Positions 1 to 8,707 are shown, counted from the stretch's first letter. The stretch is 64,000 bases of DNA from an uncultured Roseovarius sp. (GCF_947489715.1 NZ_CANLER010000001.1:1-64000), one strand, 5' to 3'. The notes: generated from the sequence alone by a model not told the origin. A program made the numbers and translations.

Positions 1-76
1 GACAAATCGAGATCGCACATACCTTCGGAAACATATATTCACGACCATTCGCAAATACTGAACTCTCTTTCGTCAT
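1..76 (-). CDS. phnA: Phosphonoacetate hydrolase, N-terminal fragment
   Basis: Only the first 25 codons are inside the window; the gene runs off the left edge. The peptide begins MTKESSVFANGREYMFP, which resembles the start of phosphonoacetate hydrolases (a short MTK leader, then a NGRxY element before the first metal-site strand). That family belongs to the alkaline phosphatase superfamily and cleaves phosphonoacetate to acetate and phosphate in the cytoplasm. A good AAGGAG lies 8 nt before the ATG on the minus strand. The gene is the last of the phn run, 69 nt after phnE, which supports the call. The catalytic residues are not visible, so the identity is moderately sure. Confidence 0.6.
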   Translation of the reverse strand, partial: MTKESSVFANGREYMFPKVCAISIC

Positions 77-145
77 GACAATTTCTCCTTGTTCTCCGCC
101 ACGGGCGGATCGTTGTCGGTTTCCATTCGCGGCAATTGTGGGTGG

Positions 146-985
146 TTATTTGGCCCGGTTGACGGCGCTACGCAGCCAGCCCGAGATGAATTCGGCAATC
201 AGTACCATTGCGATGATCGACAGGATGATTGCACCAACACGCAGGTTTTCAAGTTGCTGGACGTTGCGTTTGAGATACCAGCCCATGCCGCCACCACCGA
301 AGAAGCCCACAACCGTTGCCGCCCGGAAGGCGACATCCCAGGTGTAGATCGCGATGCCCGTGAAGGCGACGCGCACCTGCGGCACGACCGCGTAGAGGAA
401 CACCTGAAACGGGTTGGCGCCGGCGGCCCGCATCGCATCGACCGGTCCCATGTCGATGGCCTCGATCTCGTCCGAGAAAAGTTTGCCCGCGAAGCCGATG
501 CAGAACATGGTCAGCGCGCTGACACCGGCCAGCATGCCAAAGCCGAGCACCGAGACAAAGAGGATGGTCCAGATTGTTTCATGAATGGCCCGGCAGGAGA
601 TCACGCCAAACCGTCCGAGCGGGAAGAATAATCTGCGGTTCGGCGTCACGTTCCAGGCCGAAAACCAGGCCAGCGGAATGGCCAGAAACACCCCGGCGAT
701 GCCGCCCAGAAACGACATTTGCAATGTATCCAGGATCGAAGCCAGGTAGCCGGGATCGGTGATATAGGCCAGATCCGGCGGGTAGAAACGGTCGGCGACC
801 ACACCGACAAGCTTGCCCAGGGCGCCCAGCATCATCAGCACGTCGATGTTGAGGAAATAGAGAGAATAGGTCAGGAACACGAGCACGGCGAGCAGTGTGC
901 CAAAGCTCCAGAGGGATTCAGGAAAGCTGTAGCGCGACCATGTTCTGAGCGGTTTTTGCGGGGAGAGGGATGTCTGTTCACTCAT
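146..985 (-). CDS. phnE: Phosphonate ABC transporter permease PhnE (second copy)
   Basis: Inner-membrane permease of a phosphonate importer, 279 residues. Several hydrophobic segments are visible, and the cytoplasmic EAA-type loop that docks on the ATPase reads DAMRAAGANPFQVFLY, followed by a PQV motif. It is homologous to the neighbouring permease, and the two probably form a heterodimer. The first ATG at 991 directly abuts its GAGGAG sequence; the second ATG at 985 has 6 nt of spacing and is the better start. That Shine-Dalgarno overlaps the TGA of the upstream permease gene, so the two are probably translated together. It lies between phnE1 and phnA. Confidence 0.93.
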   Translation of the reverse strand: MSEQTSLSPQKPLRTWSRYSFPESLWSFGTLLAVLVFLTYSLYFLNIDVLMMLGALGKLVGVVADRFYPPDLAYITDPGYLASILDTLQMSFLGGIAGVFLAIPLAWFSAWNVTPNRRLFFPLGRFGVISCRAIHETIWTILFVSVLGFGMLAGVSALTMFCIGFAGKLFSDEIEAIDMGPVDAMRAAGANPFQVFLYAVVPQVRVAFTGIAIYTWDVAFRAATVVGFFGGGGMGWYLKRNVQQLENLRVGAIILSIIAMVLIAEFISGWLRSAVNRAK

Positions 986-995
986 CGTCATCTCC

Positions 996-1817
996 TCAGA
1001 TCACGGCTTTGCGCAGGTAGTGTGAAATCACCTCACCCAGCACGATCAGCAGCAGGATTGCCAGAATGACCATGGTGACGCCGCCGTAGTTGAAACTGTT
1101 CATCTGCCGGAAGAACAAAAGGCCAAGCCCGCCAGCCCCCACCAGCCCCATCACCGCCGAGCGGCGGATGTTGATGTCCCACTCGAAGATGACAGTGGCC
1201 AGCACGACCGGGTAAATCTGCGGCAGGATGCCGTAATACATCACCTGAAACTCGTTGCCGCCGGTGGCGCGAATGGCCTCGACCGGTTTGGCGTCGATAT
1301 TTTCGATCGCTTCGGCGGTGATTTTCGAAATGAAGCCGACCGATCGCATCGCGATCGCCAATATCCCCGGCAGAGCGCCCAGGCCCACGGCGCTGACAAA
1401 AATCAGCGCCCAGACGATTTCATGTACGCTGCGGCTGAGAACCATCAAGAAACGGCCCACGGGGTAGAGGATCGTCTTGCTGGGGGTGACGTTTGCCGCG
1501 CCCAGCCAGGCGACCGGCAGCGAGAAGAAACAGCCCAGGACCGTGCCAACCGATGCCATCATGAAGGTTTCAATCGTCGGCACCAGCAATTCGGGCAAAA
1601 GGCCCCAGTCGATCTGGATATAACGGCCGATCGAAGCCCAGACACCGCTGCGCCCACCAATACGGGACCAATCGGTGTCTTCGATGATCGTGCCCTGAAC
1701 GCACCATGCGGCGAAGGCCAGAAATACCCCCCAGAACAGCAGCATCTTAAACTGGCGCTTTCGGCGCAGCTCGGTCTGAACGGACAGGCTGGCGATATGG
1801 GTGTCAGAGACAGCCAT
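996..1817 (-). CDS. phnE: Phosphonate ABC transporter permease PhnE (first copy)
   Basis: Inner-membrane permease, 273 residues. A cytoplasmic N-terminus is followed by a hydrophobic segment near residues 25-42 and further membrane segments. The coupling loop reads EAIRATGGNEFQVMYYGILP, the PhnE form of the EAA motif. Its ATG comes 2 nt after the phnC stop codon (TGA GC ATG), so it is in the same operon and probably translationally coupled. Together with the downstream permease it would form the channel through which PhnD delivers phosphonate. Confidence 0.94.
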   Translation of the reverse strand: MAVSDTHIASLSVQTELRRKRQFKMLLFWGVFLAFAAWCVQGTIIEDTDWSRIGGRSGVWASIGRYIQIDWGLLPELLVPTIETFMMASVGTVLGCFFSLPVAWLGAANVTPSKTILYPVGRFLMVLSRSVHEIVWALIFVSAVGLGALPGILAIAMRSVGFISKITAEAIENIDAKPVEAIRATGGNEFQVMYYGILPQIYPVVLATVIFEWDINIRRSAVMGLVGAGGLGLLFFRQMNSFNYGGVTMVILAILLLIVLGEVISHYLRKAVI

Positions 1818-1819
1818 GC

Positions 1820-2572
1820 TCAGAGCACCTCCATCGCGTAGATGTCTTCGAGATCGCTGTCGCGGAGCGTTTTTGTGTCGCCGTCAAACTTTTTGTACCC
1901 GTCCTGAAGGCCGATGATCCGGTTGCAGAACTCCTTGGCCAGTTGCACATCGTGGATATTGCAAAGTGCGGGCACGCCAAGTTCCTTTGCGATGCTCATG
2001 ATCAGGGCCATCACTTCGCGTGAGATCTTGGGATCGAGGGCTGACGTGGGTTCATCCAGCAGCAAAAGCTTGGGCTGCTGCATCAGGGCGCGGGCAATGC
2101 CGACCCTTTGTCGCTGCCCGCCGGACAGTTCATCCGCGCGTTTGTTGACATGATCGCTCAGGCCGACCCGGTCGAGATAGTCGAGTGCGCGGTGAACATC
2201 TTCCTTGGGAAAATGACGAAACAGGCTGCGTATATTGCCGGTATACCCAAGGCGCCCCGACAGCACGTTATCCATGACGGACATGCGGTTGATCAGGTTG
2301 AATTCCTGAAAAATCATACCGACATTGCGGCGCAGTCCGCGCAATTCCCGTGCGCTGAGGGTCCGCACGTCCTGACCCAGAAGCGTAATCTGCCCATCTG
2401 TCGGTTCTACCAGCCGGTTCACGCAGCGGATCAGGGTGGATTTACCCGCACCGCTGGGGCCGATCATGGCGAGGAAATCATCGCTTTCGACGTCGAAGTC
2501 GATCCCTTTCAGGATTTCCGGCCCCTTGGCCGAATAGCGTACTCTCAGGTTTCTTACGGAAAGGACGGACAT
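1820..2572 (-). CDS. phnC: Phosphonate ABC transporter ATP-binding protein
   Basis: Cytoplasmic ATPase of the PhnCDE importer, 250 residues, the normal size. All nucleotide-binding elements are present: Walker A GPSGAGKST at residues 38-46, Q-loop around 88-90, signature LSGGQ at 149-153, Walker B LLLLDEP at 169-175 and the switch histidine at 207. It sits 61 nt after phnD and is directly followed by the two permease genes, the usual D-C-E-E order. It energises uptake of phosphonate bound by PhnD. Confidence 0.96.
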   Translation of the reverse strand: MSVLSVRNLRVRYSAKGPEILKGIDFDVESDDFLAMIGPSGAGKSTLIRCVNRLVEPTDGQITLLGQDVRTLSARELRGLRRNVGMIFQEFNLINRMSVMDNVLSGRLGYTGNIRSLFRHFPKEDVHRALDYLDRVGLSDHVNKRADELSGGQRQRVGIARALMQQPKLLLLDEPTSALDPKISREVMALIMSIAKELGVPALCNIHDVQLAKEFCNRIIGLQDGYKKFDGDTKTLRDSDLEDIYAMEVL

Positions 2573-2633
2573 CGAAATACTCTCCCTTTGCGCTTGCCCT
2601 CGCTTTCACGAAGGCAAGTCGCGTTGGACGCTA

Positions 2634-3539
2634 TTACTTCTTGGCGTCTTTGGCAGCTTTGAGGTCACGAATGATGTCGTAATCTGCATCGGTCATTGCC
2701 ACGAACTTGCTGGCGTTGACGTTCTCCAGATACTGTCTGCCTTCCTCGCTTTCGCTCAGATTAAGGAATGCATTTTGGATCTGGTCAATGATCTCGGGGC
2801 AGAGGCGACCATTCACCACGAACGGGTCCTGCGGGATCACCGGCGATGACCACAAAACGGTATAGTCTTCCATCTTGGCGATACCGCGATCCAGCACGTT
2901 GTCCAGACGGTGAGTGGCGACAAAGGCCGCATCTACCTGGCCTTCAAACACGGCAACCGCCGACAGATCGTGCCCGCCTGTGTAGACAACGCGCGAGAAG
3001 TAATCCTCTAGCTCGGCGCCAATCACCTTGGTGAAGGACACGCGCGGCAGGAGGTTGCCCGAGGTGCTGGCCGGGTCCGTCAATCCGATGACGACACCCT
3101 TCAGGTCCTCAACGGATTTGTAACCAGAGTCGGCCCGCGCCACCAGCACGGCCTTGTAACCGGGGCCTTCTTCCTGAAAGTGACCCTTGTGTTTGGCGTA
3201 GGTTGCCACCACCCGCAATTCAGGATCCTTGTCCTGGGCAATGACATAGGAGTAGGGGCCGTGCATGCCCAGATCGACAAACCCGCCCAGCATCGCCTCG
3301 ACGACCGAGGCATAGGATGTTGGCAGGAAAAACTCGACGTTCTTGCCGGTGGCTGATTTGATCTCATTGACCAGTGGTTCGTAGAGCGTAAGCTCTTGCG
3401 TTGTTTCCTCGGTCGGGATCATCGAGAAGCGGATAACCTCGGGGTCTTTGCATTCCTGTGCCTGCGCCGCCCCCATGAGTGACAGAGACCCAAGCAGTGC
3501 TGCGCCTATTGTTCTTGTTGTTTTAGTCCAGATTTTCAT
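2634..3539 (-). CDS. phnD: Phosphonate ABC transporter substrate-binding protein
   Basis: Periplasmic phosphonate-binding protein, 301 residues. The start at 3539 is chosen because ACGGAGG lies at proper spacing and because it gives a clean Sec signal peptide, MKIWTKTTRTIGAALLGSLS onward, ending AQA at residue 27. An in-frame ATG 30 nt upstream has no such support. The mature part shows the PhnD/SsuA-like fold signatures ETTQELTLYEPLVNEI and DLGMHGPYSYV. It is the first transport gene, 55 nt after the alcohol dehydrogenase, and probably shares its promoter. Confidence 0.95.
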   Translation of the reverse strand: MKIWTKTTRTIGAALLGSLSLMGAAQAQECKDPEVIRFSMIPTEETTQELTLYEPLVNEIKSATGKNVEFFLPTSYASVVEAMLGGFVDLGMHGPYSYVIAQDKDPELRVVATYAKHKGHFQEEGPGYKAVLVARADSGYKSVEDLKGVVIGLTDPASTSGNLLPRVSFTKVIGAELEDYFSRVVYTGGHDLSAVAVFEGQVDAAFVATHRLDNVLDRGIAKMEDYTVLWSSPVIPQDPFVVNGRLCPEIIDQIQNAFLNLSESEEGRQYLENVNASKFVAMTDADYDIIRDLKAAKDAKK

Positions 3540-3594
3540 GTCGTTCCTCCGTTGGTAAATTGAATACACCCCAATGTATTCACAGCCTTATTTG

Positions 3595-4722
3595 TTATGC
3601 AGGTGACAGGCTGATGACGCCTGACCGGGTGGCTGCTTCTAAGAAGTTCTCTTTTGTGCCGACAAAATTCTTGCCGCGTTCACCCGCGAATGCCTCGTCT
3701 ATGATGGTCTTGCAGGCGGCGTCGGGCACGCCGTGGTCGGTAAACTTGCTGCCAACGCCAAGCTCGCCCAGAAACGCAGTTAGCTCGTCCGCGCCCTTGT
3801 TCAGATCGTCGCCGAAAATCTGTTTCAGCGCGGTCTCTCGGAACCCGCCCAGCCCTGCGACAGACCGCAATACTGTTGGCAATGTGAACGAACAGGCGAT
3901 GCCGTGCTGAACACCCCAGCCCAGCGTGATCGGATAGGACAGGTTATGTGCGATGGCAGTTTTCGTGTTTGAAAAGGCAAGGCCCGCGTTCAGCGACGCC
4001 TCGGCAATCCGGCTGCGCCGATCAAGATCGCCAAGATTGCGCAAAAGGCCTGGTAAATCGGCAAGGATGGCGCGTGCCGAGGCGACCGCGTGGCGGGCGG
4101 AAACCGGATTTGCGTTGACGTTCCAGATGCTTTCGACCGAATGCGACAGAGCATCAAGCCCGGTTGCAAGGGTCAGCCCATAGGGCTTTTCTAGCATCAG
4201 CATCGGGTCGACTACGGCGGTTTCGGGATAAAGGTTTTCCCGCGCCAGTGAGTATTTACGCCCGCTTTCTTCGTCCCAGACCGTGGCCCAGCAGGTGACC
4301 TCGCTGCCCGTGCCCGCGGTCGTTGGCACCGCGATGATCGGAATGGCGGAAAGTGCGGCCTCGCCTTCCTTGGTTTCAAGAAAACGCCTGACTTTGCTGA
4401 AATCACCGGCGGCGGCGGCAAAGACCTTTGCGGAATCGATGACTGACCCGCCACCCAACGCGACGATGACCTCGGGTTGCGCGGTCAGGGTGGCAAAGCG
4501 GGCGGCCTGGCCATCCAGCAACCGGCAATCGGGATTGGGTGCGATATCTTCAATGACCAGAAGCGGCGCTCCTGCCGCCTCGATCAGCTTTTGGGACAAT
4601 GCCTGAAACGGCGCGTCCGGGTAGGTAACAAGCGCATAGGAACGACCTGCAATCAGCGCCGCAAGGGATGCAAAACGGCCATTGCCGAATAGAATTCTGA
4701 CGGGATTTTTATATTCCCACAT
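3595..4722 (-). CDS. Phosphonate-associated iron-containing alcohol dehydrogenase
   Basis: Group III (iron-dependent) alcohol dehydrogenase of 375 residues. The NAD-binding GGGS is at residues 90-93 and the family motif TTAGTGSE at 134-141. The four expected metal ligands are all present: D190, H194, H259 and H273. A branch of this family is consistently found with phosphonate catabolism genes. Here it heads the phn operon, so it likely interconverts phosphonoacetaldehyde and a hydroxyalkylphosphonate such as 2-hydroxyethylphosphonate; that substrate is inferred from context. The operon is divergent from a LysR gene. The ATG follows a GGAGGGGG stretch. Confidence 0.9.
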   Translation of the reverse strand: MWEYKNPVRILFGNGRFASLAALIAGRSYALVTYPDAPFQALSQKLIEAAGAPLLVIEDIAPNPDCRLLDGQAARFATLTAQPEVIVALGGGSVIDSAKVFAAAAGDFSKVRRFLETKEGEAALSAIPIIAVPTTAGTGSEVTCWATVWDEESGRKYSLARENLYPETAVVDPMLMLEKPYGLTLATGLDALSHSVESIWNVNANPVSARHAVASARAILADLPGLLRNLGDLDRRSRIAEASLNAGLAFSNTKTAIAHNLSYPITLGWGVQHGIACSFTLPTVLRSVAGLGGFRETALKQIFGDDLNKGADELTAFLGELGVGSKFTDHGVPDAACKTIIDEAFAGERGKNFVGTKENFLEAATRSGVISLSPA

Positions 4723-4831
4723 GCCGGTACCCCCTCCAACTCCATTGGACCAGTCGTTATCGGTCAGATCATGTGGTAGAGATTTCCATATAACAAATTG
4801 ATTATTTAGATCATATCTATAGGCTGTATGA
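4723..4831. promoter_or_regulatory. Divergent phn/LysR promoter region with repeated operator-like motif
   Basis: This 109-base divergent intergenic region is AT-rich on its right side. The motif AGATCATRT occurs twice on the plus strand, at 4766-4774 and 4808-4816, exactly 42 bases apart, that is four helical turns. Such phased repeats are what a LysR tetramer would contact, so they are candidate sites for the adjacent regulator. No convincing -35/-10 pair was identified. Confidence 0.4.
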
Positions 4832-5707
4832 ATGCTTTCTACTGCTCTGCGCTCTTTCCATGCTGTTGCGCGTCATGGTGGTTTCTCTGCCGCTGCCCGC
4901 GCCCTGAACATCAGCCAGCCAACGCTTTCAACTCAGGTCAAGGCGTTGGAATCTCGCTATGACGTCGAGTTGTTCAACCGCATCGGGCGGCAGGTTCGCC
5001 TTACGCTTGCCGGGGCGGAGCTTTACAAGGCAACGATGCGGTTGCACCAAAGCGAGACCGAAGCGGAGGATCTGCTGAATGCTTTCAAGGGGCTGCATTC
5101 CGGGTCCCTCAAAATCGCGGCGGTCGGACCGTTTCACGCAACGGACATGATCGTCGCGTTCAAATCGCGCCACCCGAAGATCGATATCAGCGTCCAGTTC
5201 GGCAATTCGCAGCGCAGCTTTGAACGGCTGCTGGCCTATGAGGCGGATGTCGGTCTGATTGCCGAAGTGAATGCCGATCCAAGGGTGATCACAGAGCCCT
5301 ACAGTACCCATGATGTCGTGGTTTTCGCCAATGCCCGGCATCCGTTTTTCAATCGCAAGAGCATTTCGATCACCGAACTACAGGGCCAGAAGGTGGTGCA
5401 ACGCGAAAGCGGGTCGACCACCCGCACCGCGATGGAACAGGCGCTGGCACGGTACGACATTTCCATTGATGTTGTTCTTGATATTGGCAGCCGCGAAGGC
5501 ATCTGGAAAGCGGTCGAGCAGGGGTTGGGCATCGGTTTCGTCGCTGATTTCGAGTTTGTCCCACATCCGAACCTACGCGCTGTCCCGATCCGGGACGCAA
5601 CCGTGAGCACACAATACTATCTTGCGTATCTTGAAGAGCGAAAACATTCCCGGCTGGTGCGTGCCTTTTGCGATGTCGCCCATACGCCCAAGAATGAGTT
5701 TGAGTGA
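4832..5707 (+). CDS. LysR-family regulator of phosphonate genes
   Basis: Transcription factor of 291 residues, the normal LysR length. The N-terminal winged helix-turn-helix covers roughly residues 1-60 (GGFSAAARALNISQPTLSTQ is the recognition region), followed by a periplasmic-binding-protein-like effector domain. LysR proteins of this type commonly accompany aminoethylphosphonate and related phosphonate catabolism genes. Its divergent position opposite the alcohol dehydrogenase and phnCDE operon suggests it controls that operon in response to a phosphonate or intermediate. An overlapping out-of-frame ATG at 4828 is ignored. There is only a weak AGG before the start. Confidence 0.88.
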   Translation: MLSTALRSFHAVARHGGFSAAARALNISQPTLSTQVKALESRYDVELFNRIGRQVRLTLAGAELYKATMRLHQSETEAEDLLNAFKGLHSGSLKIAAVGPFHATDMIVAFKSRHPKIDISVQFGNSQRSFERLLAYEADVGLIAEVNADPRVITEPYSTHDVVVFANARHPFFNRKSISITELQGQKVVQRESGSTTRTAMEQALARYDISIDVVLDIGSREGIWKAVEQGLGIGFVADFEFVPHPNLRAVPIRDATVSTQYYLAYLEERKHSRLVRAFCDVAHTPKNEFE

Positions 5708-5764
5708 CAACTGATCGAGCATTCCCAACCGCCTTTTTTGAAAGCAACCGATCCTTTGGCTGAC

Positions 5765-7129
5765 CTATTTTGCGGTCGCGATAGCGCGGATCAGCCGGTC
5801 AATATCGTCATCGCTTGTCGACCAGTTTGATACGCTTATCCGAAACCCGGAATGCCCTTGCCAGGTGGCTGCGCCGAACCAGGCTGCACCAGAGGTTTGA
5901 ATTTTCTGGACGATCGCGGCAGCCCGGTCACCACCCTCGGGTAGGGTTGCAAACACCTGGTTGAAATGAATTTCGTGGGGCACGAGAAAGCCCATGTCCT
6001 GAAGCTCTTGCGAAATTCGGATGGCGTGATGATGAAAACGGTCTACCAGATCACGAACACCGCTTCCTCCCAGCGACAAAAGCGCGGCCCAGGTTTCTGC
6101 GCCACGGGCCGAACGGCTAAATTCTGGCGCAAAGTCTGCCGGGCTGGGATCAGTTGCGGGCAGATAGGAGGCCCCGATCGCCATCGACGCGCGGAATTCA
6201 TCGGGATGGCGACAAAGGGCCAGCCCGGAATCGTAGGGGGCGTTCAGCGTCTTGTGCGCGTCCACGACCCAACTGTCGGCTAATTCAATTCCCTTGGTGG
6301 CCCGGGACGTTTCTGTTCCTGCCCGCATCCATAATCCGAATGCCCCGTCGACGTGAAGCCACGCTCCGGCCTCTTTGCTTCGACGCGCGATTTCGCCAAT
6401 GGGATCGACCGCACCGGTGCATACATTTCCGGCCTGCGCGATCACCAATGTACGTTGGTCGAGTGTAGGCACATCATCAAGTCGCATCCGGCCCTGACCG
6501 TCGGTGTCGACATATTCGATGTTGGCCGTTCCCAGACCAGCCATCCTGAGCGATTTAAGCACGGTGGCATGTATTTCCTTGCTGGCGACCACCCTGATGG
6601 GTGGCGCGCCGATCAGGCCAAGACCTCGTGCATGACCTTGCCTTTCAAGAAGTACGTCACGCGCTGTTACCAGAAGTGACATGTTCGCCATTGTCGCGCC
6701 ACTTGTGAAAGCGCCCTGGGTTTCATCCGGCAGGTTCAGAAGGTCCACGACCCACCGGATGGCGACGTCCTCTAACTTGAGGACGGACGGGCCTGTCAAC
6801 GCATCGGCAACTTGGTCCCAGGCCGATAACATCGCCCGCGCGCCCGACGCTGCCGGAAGCGCCCCACCTATGACATACCCGAAATACCGCCCGGCAGCAG
6901 AAGCAACAGTCGCGTCGCGCCCGGCGTCGTCCAGCAATTCCAGAACGTCTGATGCGCTAAGGCCAGTATCAGGCAACGGGAAATCCAGATCCCCCAACTT
7001 ATTGGTGTTTGCATGGACATTTCGGCTGGACAGCGATCTTAAATAATCCGCACCTCTTTTTGCGCCCGCTTCAAAGGCTTCACTCTGGATATGCAGGGGA
7101 TCGGAAGGTATTGTCATGACAGGGTCCAT
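5765..7129 (-). CDS. PLP-dependent group II amino acid decarboxylase
   Basis: Pyridoxal-phosphate enzyme of 454 residues in the aromatic-amino-acid/glutamate decarboxylase family. The cofactor lysine is K293 in VDAHKTLNAPYDSG, the pyridine-N aspartate is D261 in HVDGAFG, and the ring-stacking histidine is H187 in SKEIHATV. It would decarboxylate an amino acid, or act on a related PLP substrate, in the cytoplasm; the substrate cannot be read from the sequence. It is monocistronic and divergent from a small ArsR-like regulator, with only 20 bases between the two starts. A second in-frame ATG at 7117 is possible, since neither start has a clear ribosome site. Confidence 0.87.
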   Translation of the reverse strand: MDPVMTIPSDPLHIQSEAFEAGAKRGADYLRSLSSRNVHANTNKLGDLDFPLPDTGLSASDVLELLDDAGRDATVASAAGRYFGYVIGGALPAASGARAMLSAWDQVADALTGPSVLKLEDVAIRWVVDLLNLPDETQGAFTSGATMANMSLLVTARDVLLERQGHARGLGLIGAPPIRVVASKEIHATVLKSLRMAGLGTANIEYVDTDGQGRMRLDDVPTLDQRTLVIAQAGNVCTGAVDPIGEIARRSKEAGAWLHVDGAFGLWMRAGTETSRATKGIELADSWVVDAHKTLNAPYDSGLALCRHPDEFRASMAIGASYLPATDPSPADFAPEFSRSARGAETWAALLSLGGSGVRDLVDRFHHHAIRISQELQDMGFLVPHEIHFNQVFATLPEGGDRAAAIVQKIQTSGAAWFGAATWQGHSGFRISVSNWSTSDDDIDRLIRAIATAK

Positions 7130-7169
7130 ATAGAAGAGAATCTATATAGATGATTGACAATATAGATGA
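7128..7169. promoter_or_regulatory. Operator-like repeats spanning the decarboxylase/ArsR divergent starts
   Basis: A cluster of repeats overlaps both start codons. ATATAGA (7128-7134) and TCTATAT (7141-7147) form an inverted repeat with a 6-base spacer. TCTATATAGA (7141-7150) is a perfect 10-base palindrome. ATATAGATGA is repeated directly at 7144-7153 and 7160-7169, 16 bases apart. AT-rich dyads of this kind are typical ArsR-family operators, so autoregulation plus repression of the decarboxylase is likely. Confidence 0.5.
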
Positions 7170-7509
7170 AGAGTCAAGTGTGCCCGCATTGGTCGCGCTT
7201 GCCAGCCCCGTCAGGTTGCGCATTTTGATGTGGTTGCTTGATCCGAGGGCCCATTTCTCCGAGCAACGGGATGGCGATCTGGTCGATGATGGTGTGTGCG
7301 TGGGGTTCATTACGGAGAAGGCGGGGCTGAGCCAGCCGACAATCAGTTCGCATATGAAGAAATTATCCGATGCGGGATTGGTCCGTGGTAAGCGGATCGG
7401 GAATTGGATGTTCTACAAACCGGTCCGCGAGGTGCTTGCCTCGGTCGGTGAGGGGCTTGCGTCTGTGGCGCGCATCGAACCTTCGCAACCTTCGAACCCA
7501 GAGGTCTGA
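7150..7509 (+). CDS. ArsR-type winged-helix transcriptional regulator
   Basis: Small DNA-binding protein of 119 residues. The N-terminal part reads LVALASPVRLRILMWLL, the usual first helix of ArsR-family winged helices, and the recognition helix region reads AGLSQPTISSHMKKLSDAGL. The C-terminal wing contains GNWMFYKP. The classical metal-binding ELCVCDL motif is absent; only one cysteine (in DDGVCVGF) is seen, so metal sensing is not indicated. It likely represses itself and the divergent decarboxylase. No downstream gene follows in the same direction. Confidence 0.85.
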   Translation: MIDNIDEESSVPALVALASPVRLRILMWLLDPRAHFSEQRDGDLVDDGVCVGFITEKAGLSQPTISSHMKKLSDAGLVRGKRIGNWMFYKPVREVLASVGEGLASVARIEPSQPSNPEV

Positions 7510-7764
7510 TCAACCCGGCTGAGTATGGGCCAATTCGAAATTTACGACCTAAAAAATTGCCCTTATCCTGAAAGGCACTTTTGGCGGCCCGAACCGCGCA
7601 AAACGATGGGCCAGGCCAGTGGGTGCGTCCAAGGTTTTGATTTGTTCTCTGGCGAAGAACGTCGGGCATTTGGACCTGTGTGGTCGAACACCGGCTTTGG
7701 GCGGTCGACCACTGGACGTTTTTCATCGTGTATAACTCAGCCGTGCGATTTTTCGGGCACGGTG
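7510..7764. other. Convergent gap without a recognisable gene
   Basis: These 255 bases lie between the ends of the ArsR-type gene and the amidinotransferase-family gene. No coding region with a good ribosome site and no RNA gene was seen. On the minus strand a stem CCGTGC/GCACGG occurs just after the stop of the amidinotransferase gene, but without a T-run, so it is not a clear terminator. Confidence 0.5.
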
Positions 7765-8688
7765 TTATGCCTCGCGACGCAGCGCCTGGGCCATGCAATG
7801 AATGCCGCCGCCGGTCTTCGAGATTTCGGCAGTGTCGACGGCGGCGACTTCGAAGCCACGGGCGCGGAGTTGGTCGATCAGGACCGTGGACGACGATGGT
7901 GCGATCACCTTGTCGTTGCCCAGCGACATCATGTTGCAGCCAAGCGCCATCGTGTCCTGGAACGGCACGTCGATGATCTCGTGGCCTTTCGCGCGCAGCC
8001 AGTCGACGATCGCGGGGTCGGTACAGGCCAGGCAGACCGCCGTCAGCTTGTCGGCCACGGGCACGACCATCAGGTCGATATGCACGTAATATTCGTCGAT
8101 ATAGGCGATACGCACCTCCCAGCCCTCGGCCTCGAACCAGCCGGCGACCTGCCTGGCGCCGGCCTCGTTGGTGCGGGCCTCGCCGCAGCCGATCAGCACG
8201 CAGCCTTCCTCGATCACGTTGAAATCGCCACCTTCGAAGGTGCCGGCGGTGACCATGTCATAGATCGGGATGCCCAGCTTCTCGTAGGCGCGGATGGCGG
8301 CGTAATTCTCGCCGCGCCGCCACCATTGCGACATGGCGGTGATGAAGGCGCCATAGGGGGTCATGCAGGAGCTGTCGCGGGAATAGACCTGCATGGTCAA
8401 TTCCGGCTCGGCCTCTAGCATGTGAACCTTGACGTTGAAATGGCGGTAGGCATCGACCAGTTCGGCGTGCTGGGCCTGGGCGGTCTGGATGTTGCAGGGG
8501 GCTTCGCGCAGGTGTTTGCGCGACAGGCTTGACGTGGCGCGGTGAAAAAGATGCGCGGGCGAGCCGAGCAGAACATCGGTCAGCGGGTCGGTTTCATTGC
8601 GAAAGCCCCAACCGGTCAGCGGCGCGGTGCCGCCCTTGGGGTTGCGGCGTTGCAGGGTGAAGGAGTCGGTCGATTTATCAAGAGCCAT
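7765..8688 (-). CDS. Amidinotransferase / dimethylarginine dimethylaminohydrolase family enzyme
   Basis: Enzyme of 307 residues from the guanidine-modifying (arginine deiminase-like) superfamily. The expected catalytic set is visible: D105 in SRDSS, EGGD at 152-155, H203 in YVHIDL and the nucleophile C298 in GGGIHCM near the C-terminus. Relatives hydrolyse or transfer the amidino group of arginine derivatives; the precise substrate is not readable. The start at 8688 is preferred over an upstream ATG at 8751 because the protein family begins there and the longer form would overlap the upstream amidohydrolase. It follows that gene by 19 bases and is surely in the same operon. Confidence 0.83.
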   Translation of the reverse strand: MALDKSTDSFTLQRRNPKGGTAPLTGWGFRNETDPLTDVLLGSPAHLFHRATSSLSRKHLREAPCNIQTAQAQHAELVDAYRHFNVKVHMLEAEPELTMQVYSRDSSCMTPYGAFITAMSQWWRRGENYAAIRAYEKLGIPIYDMVTAGTFEGGDFNVIEEGCVLIGCGEARTNEAGARQVAGWFEAEGWEVRIAYIDEYYVHIDLMVVPVADKLTAVCLACTDPAIVDWLRAKGHEIIDVPFQDTMALGCNMMSLGNDKVIAPSSSTVLIDQLRARGFEVAAVDTAEISKTGGGIHCMAQALRREA

Positions 8689-8707
8689 GGAGGGGGTCCT
8701 TTCAGTT

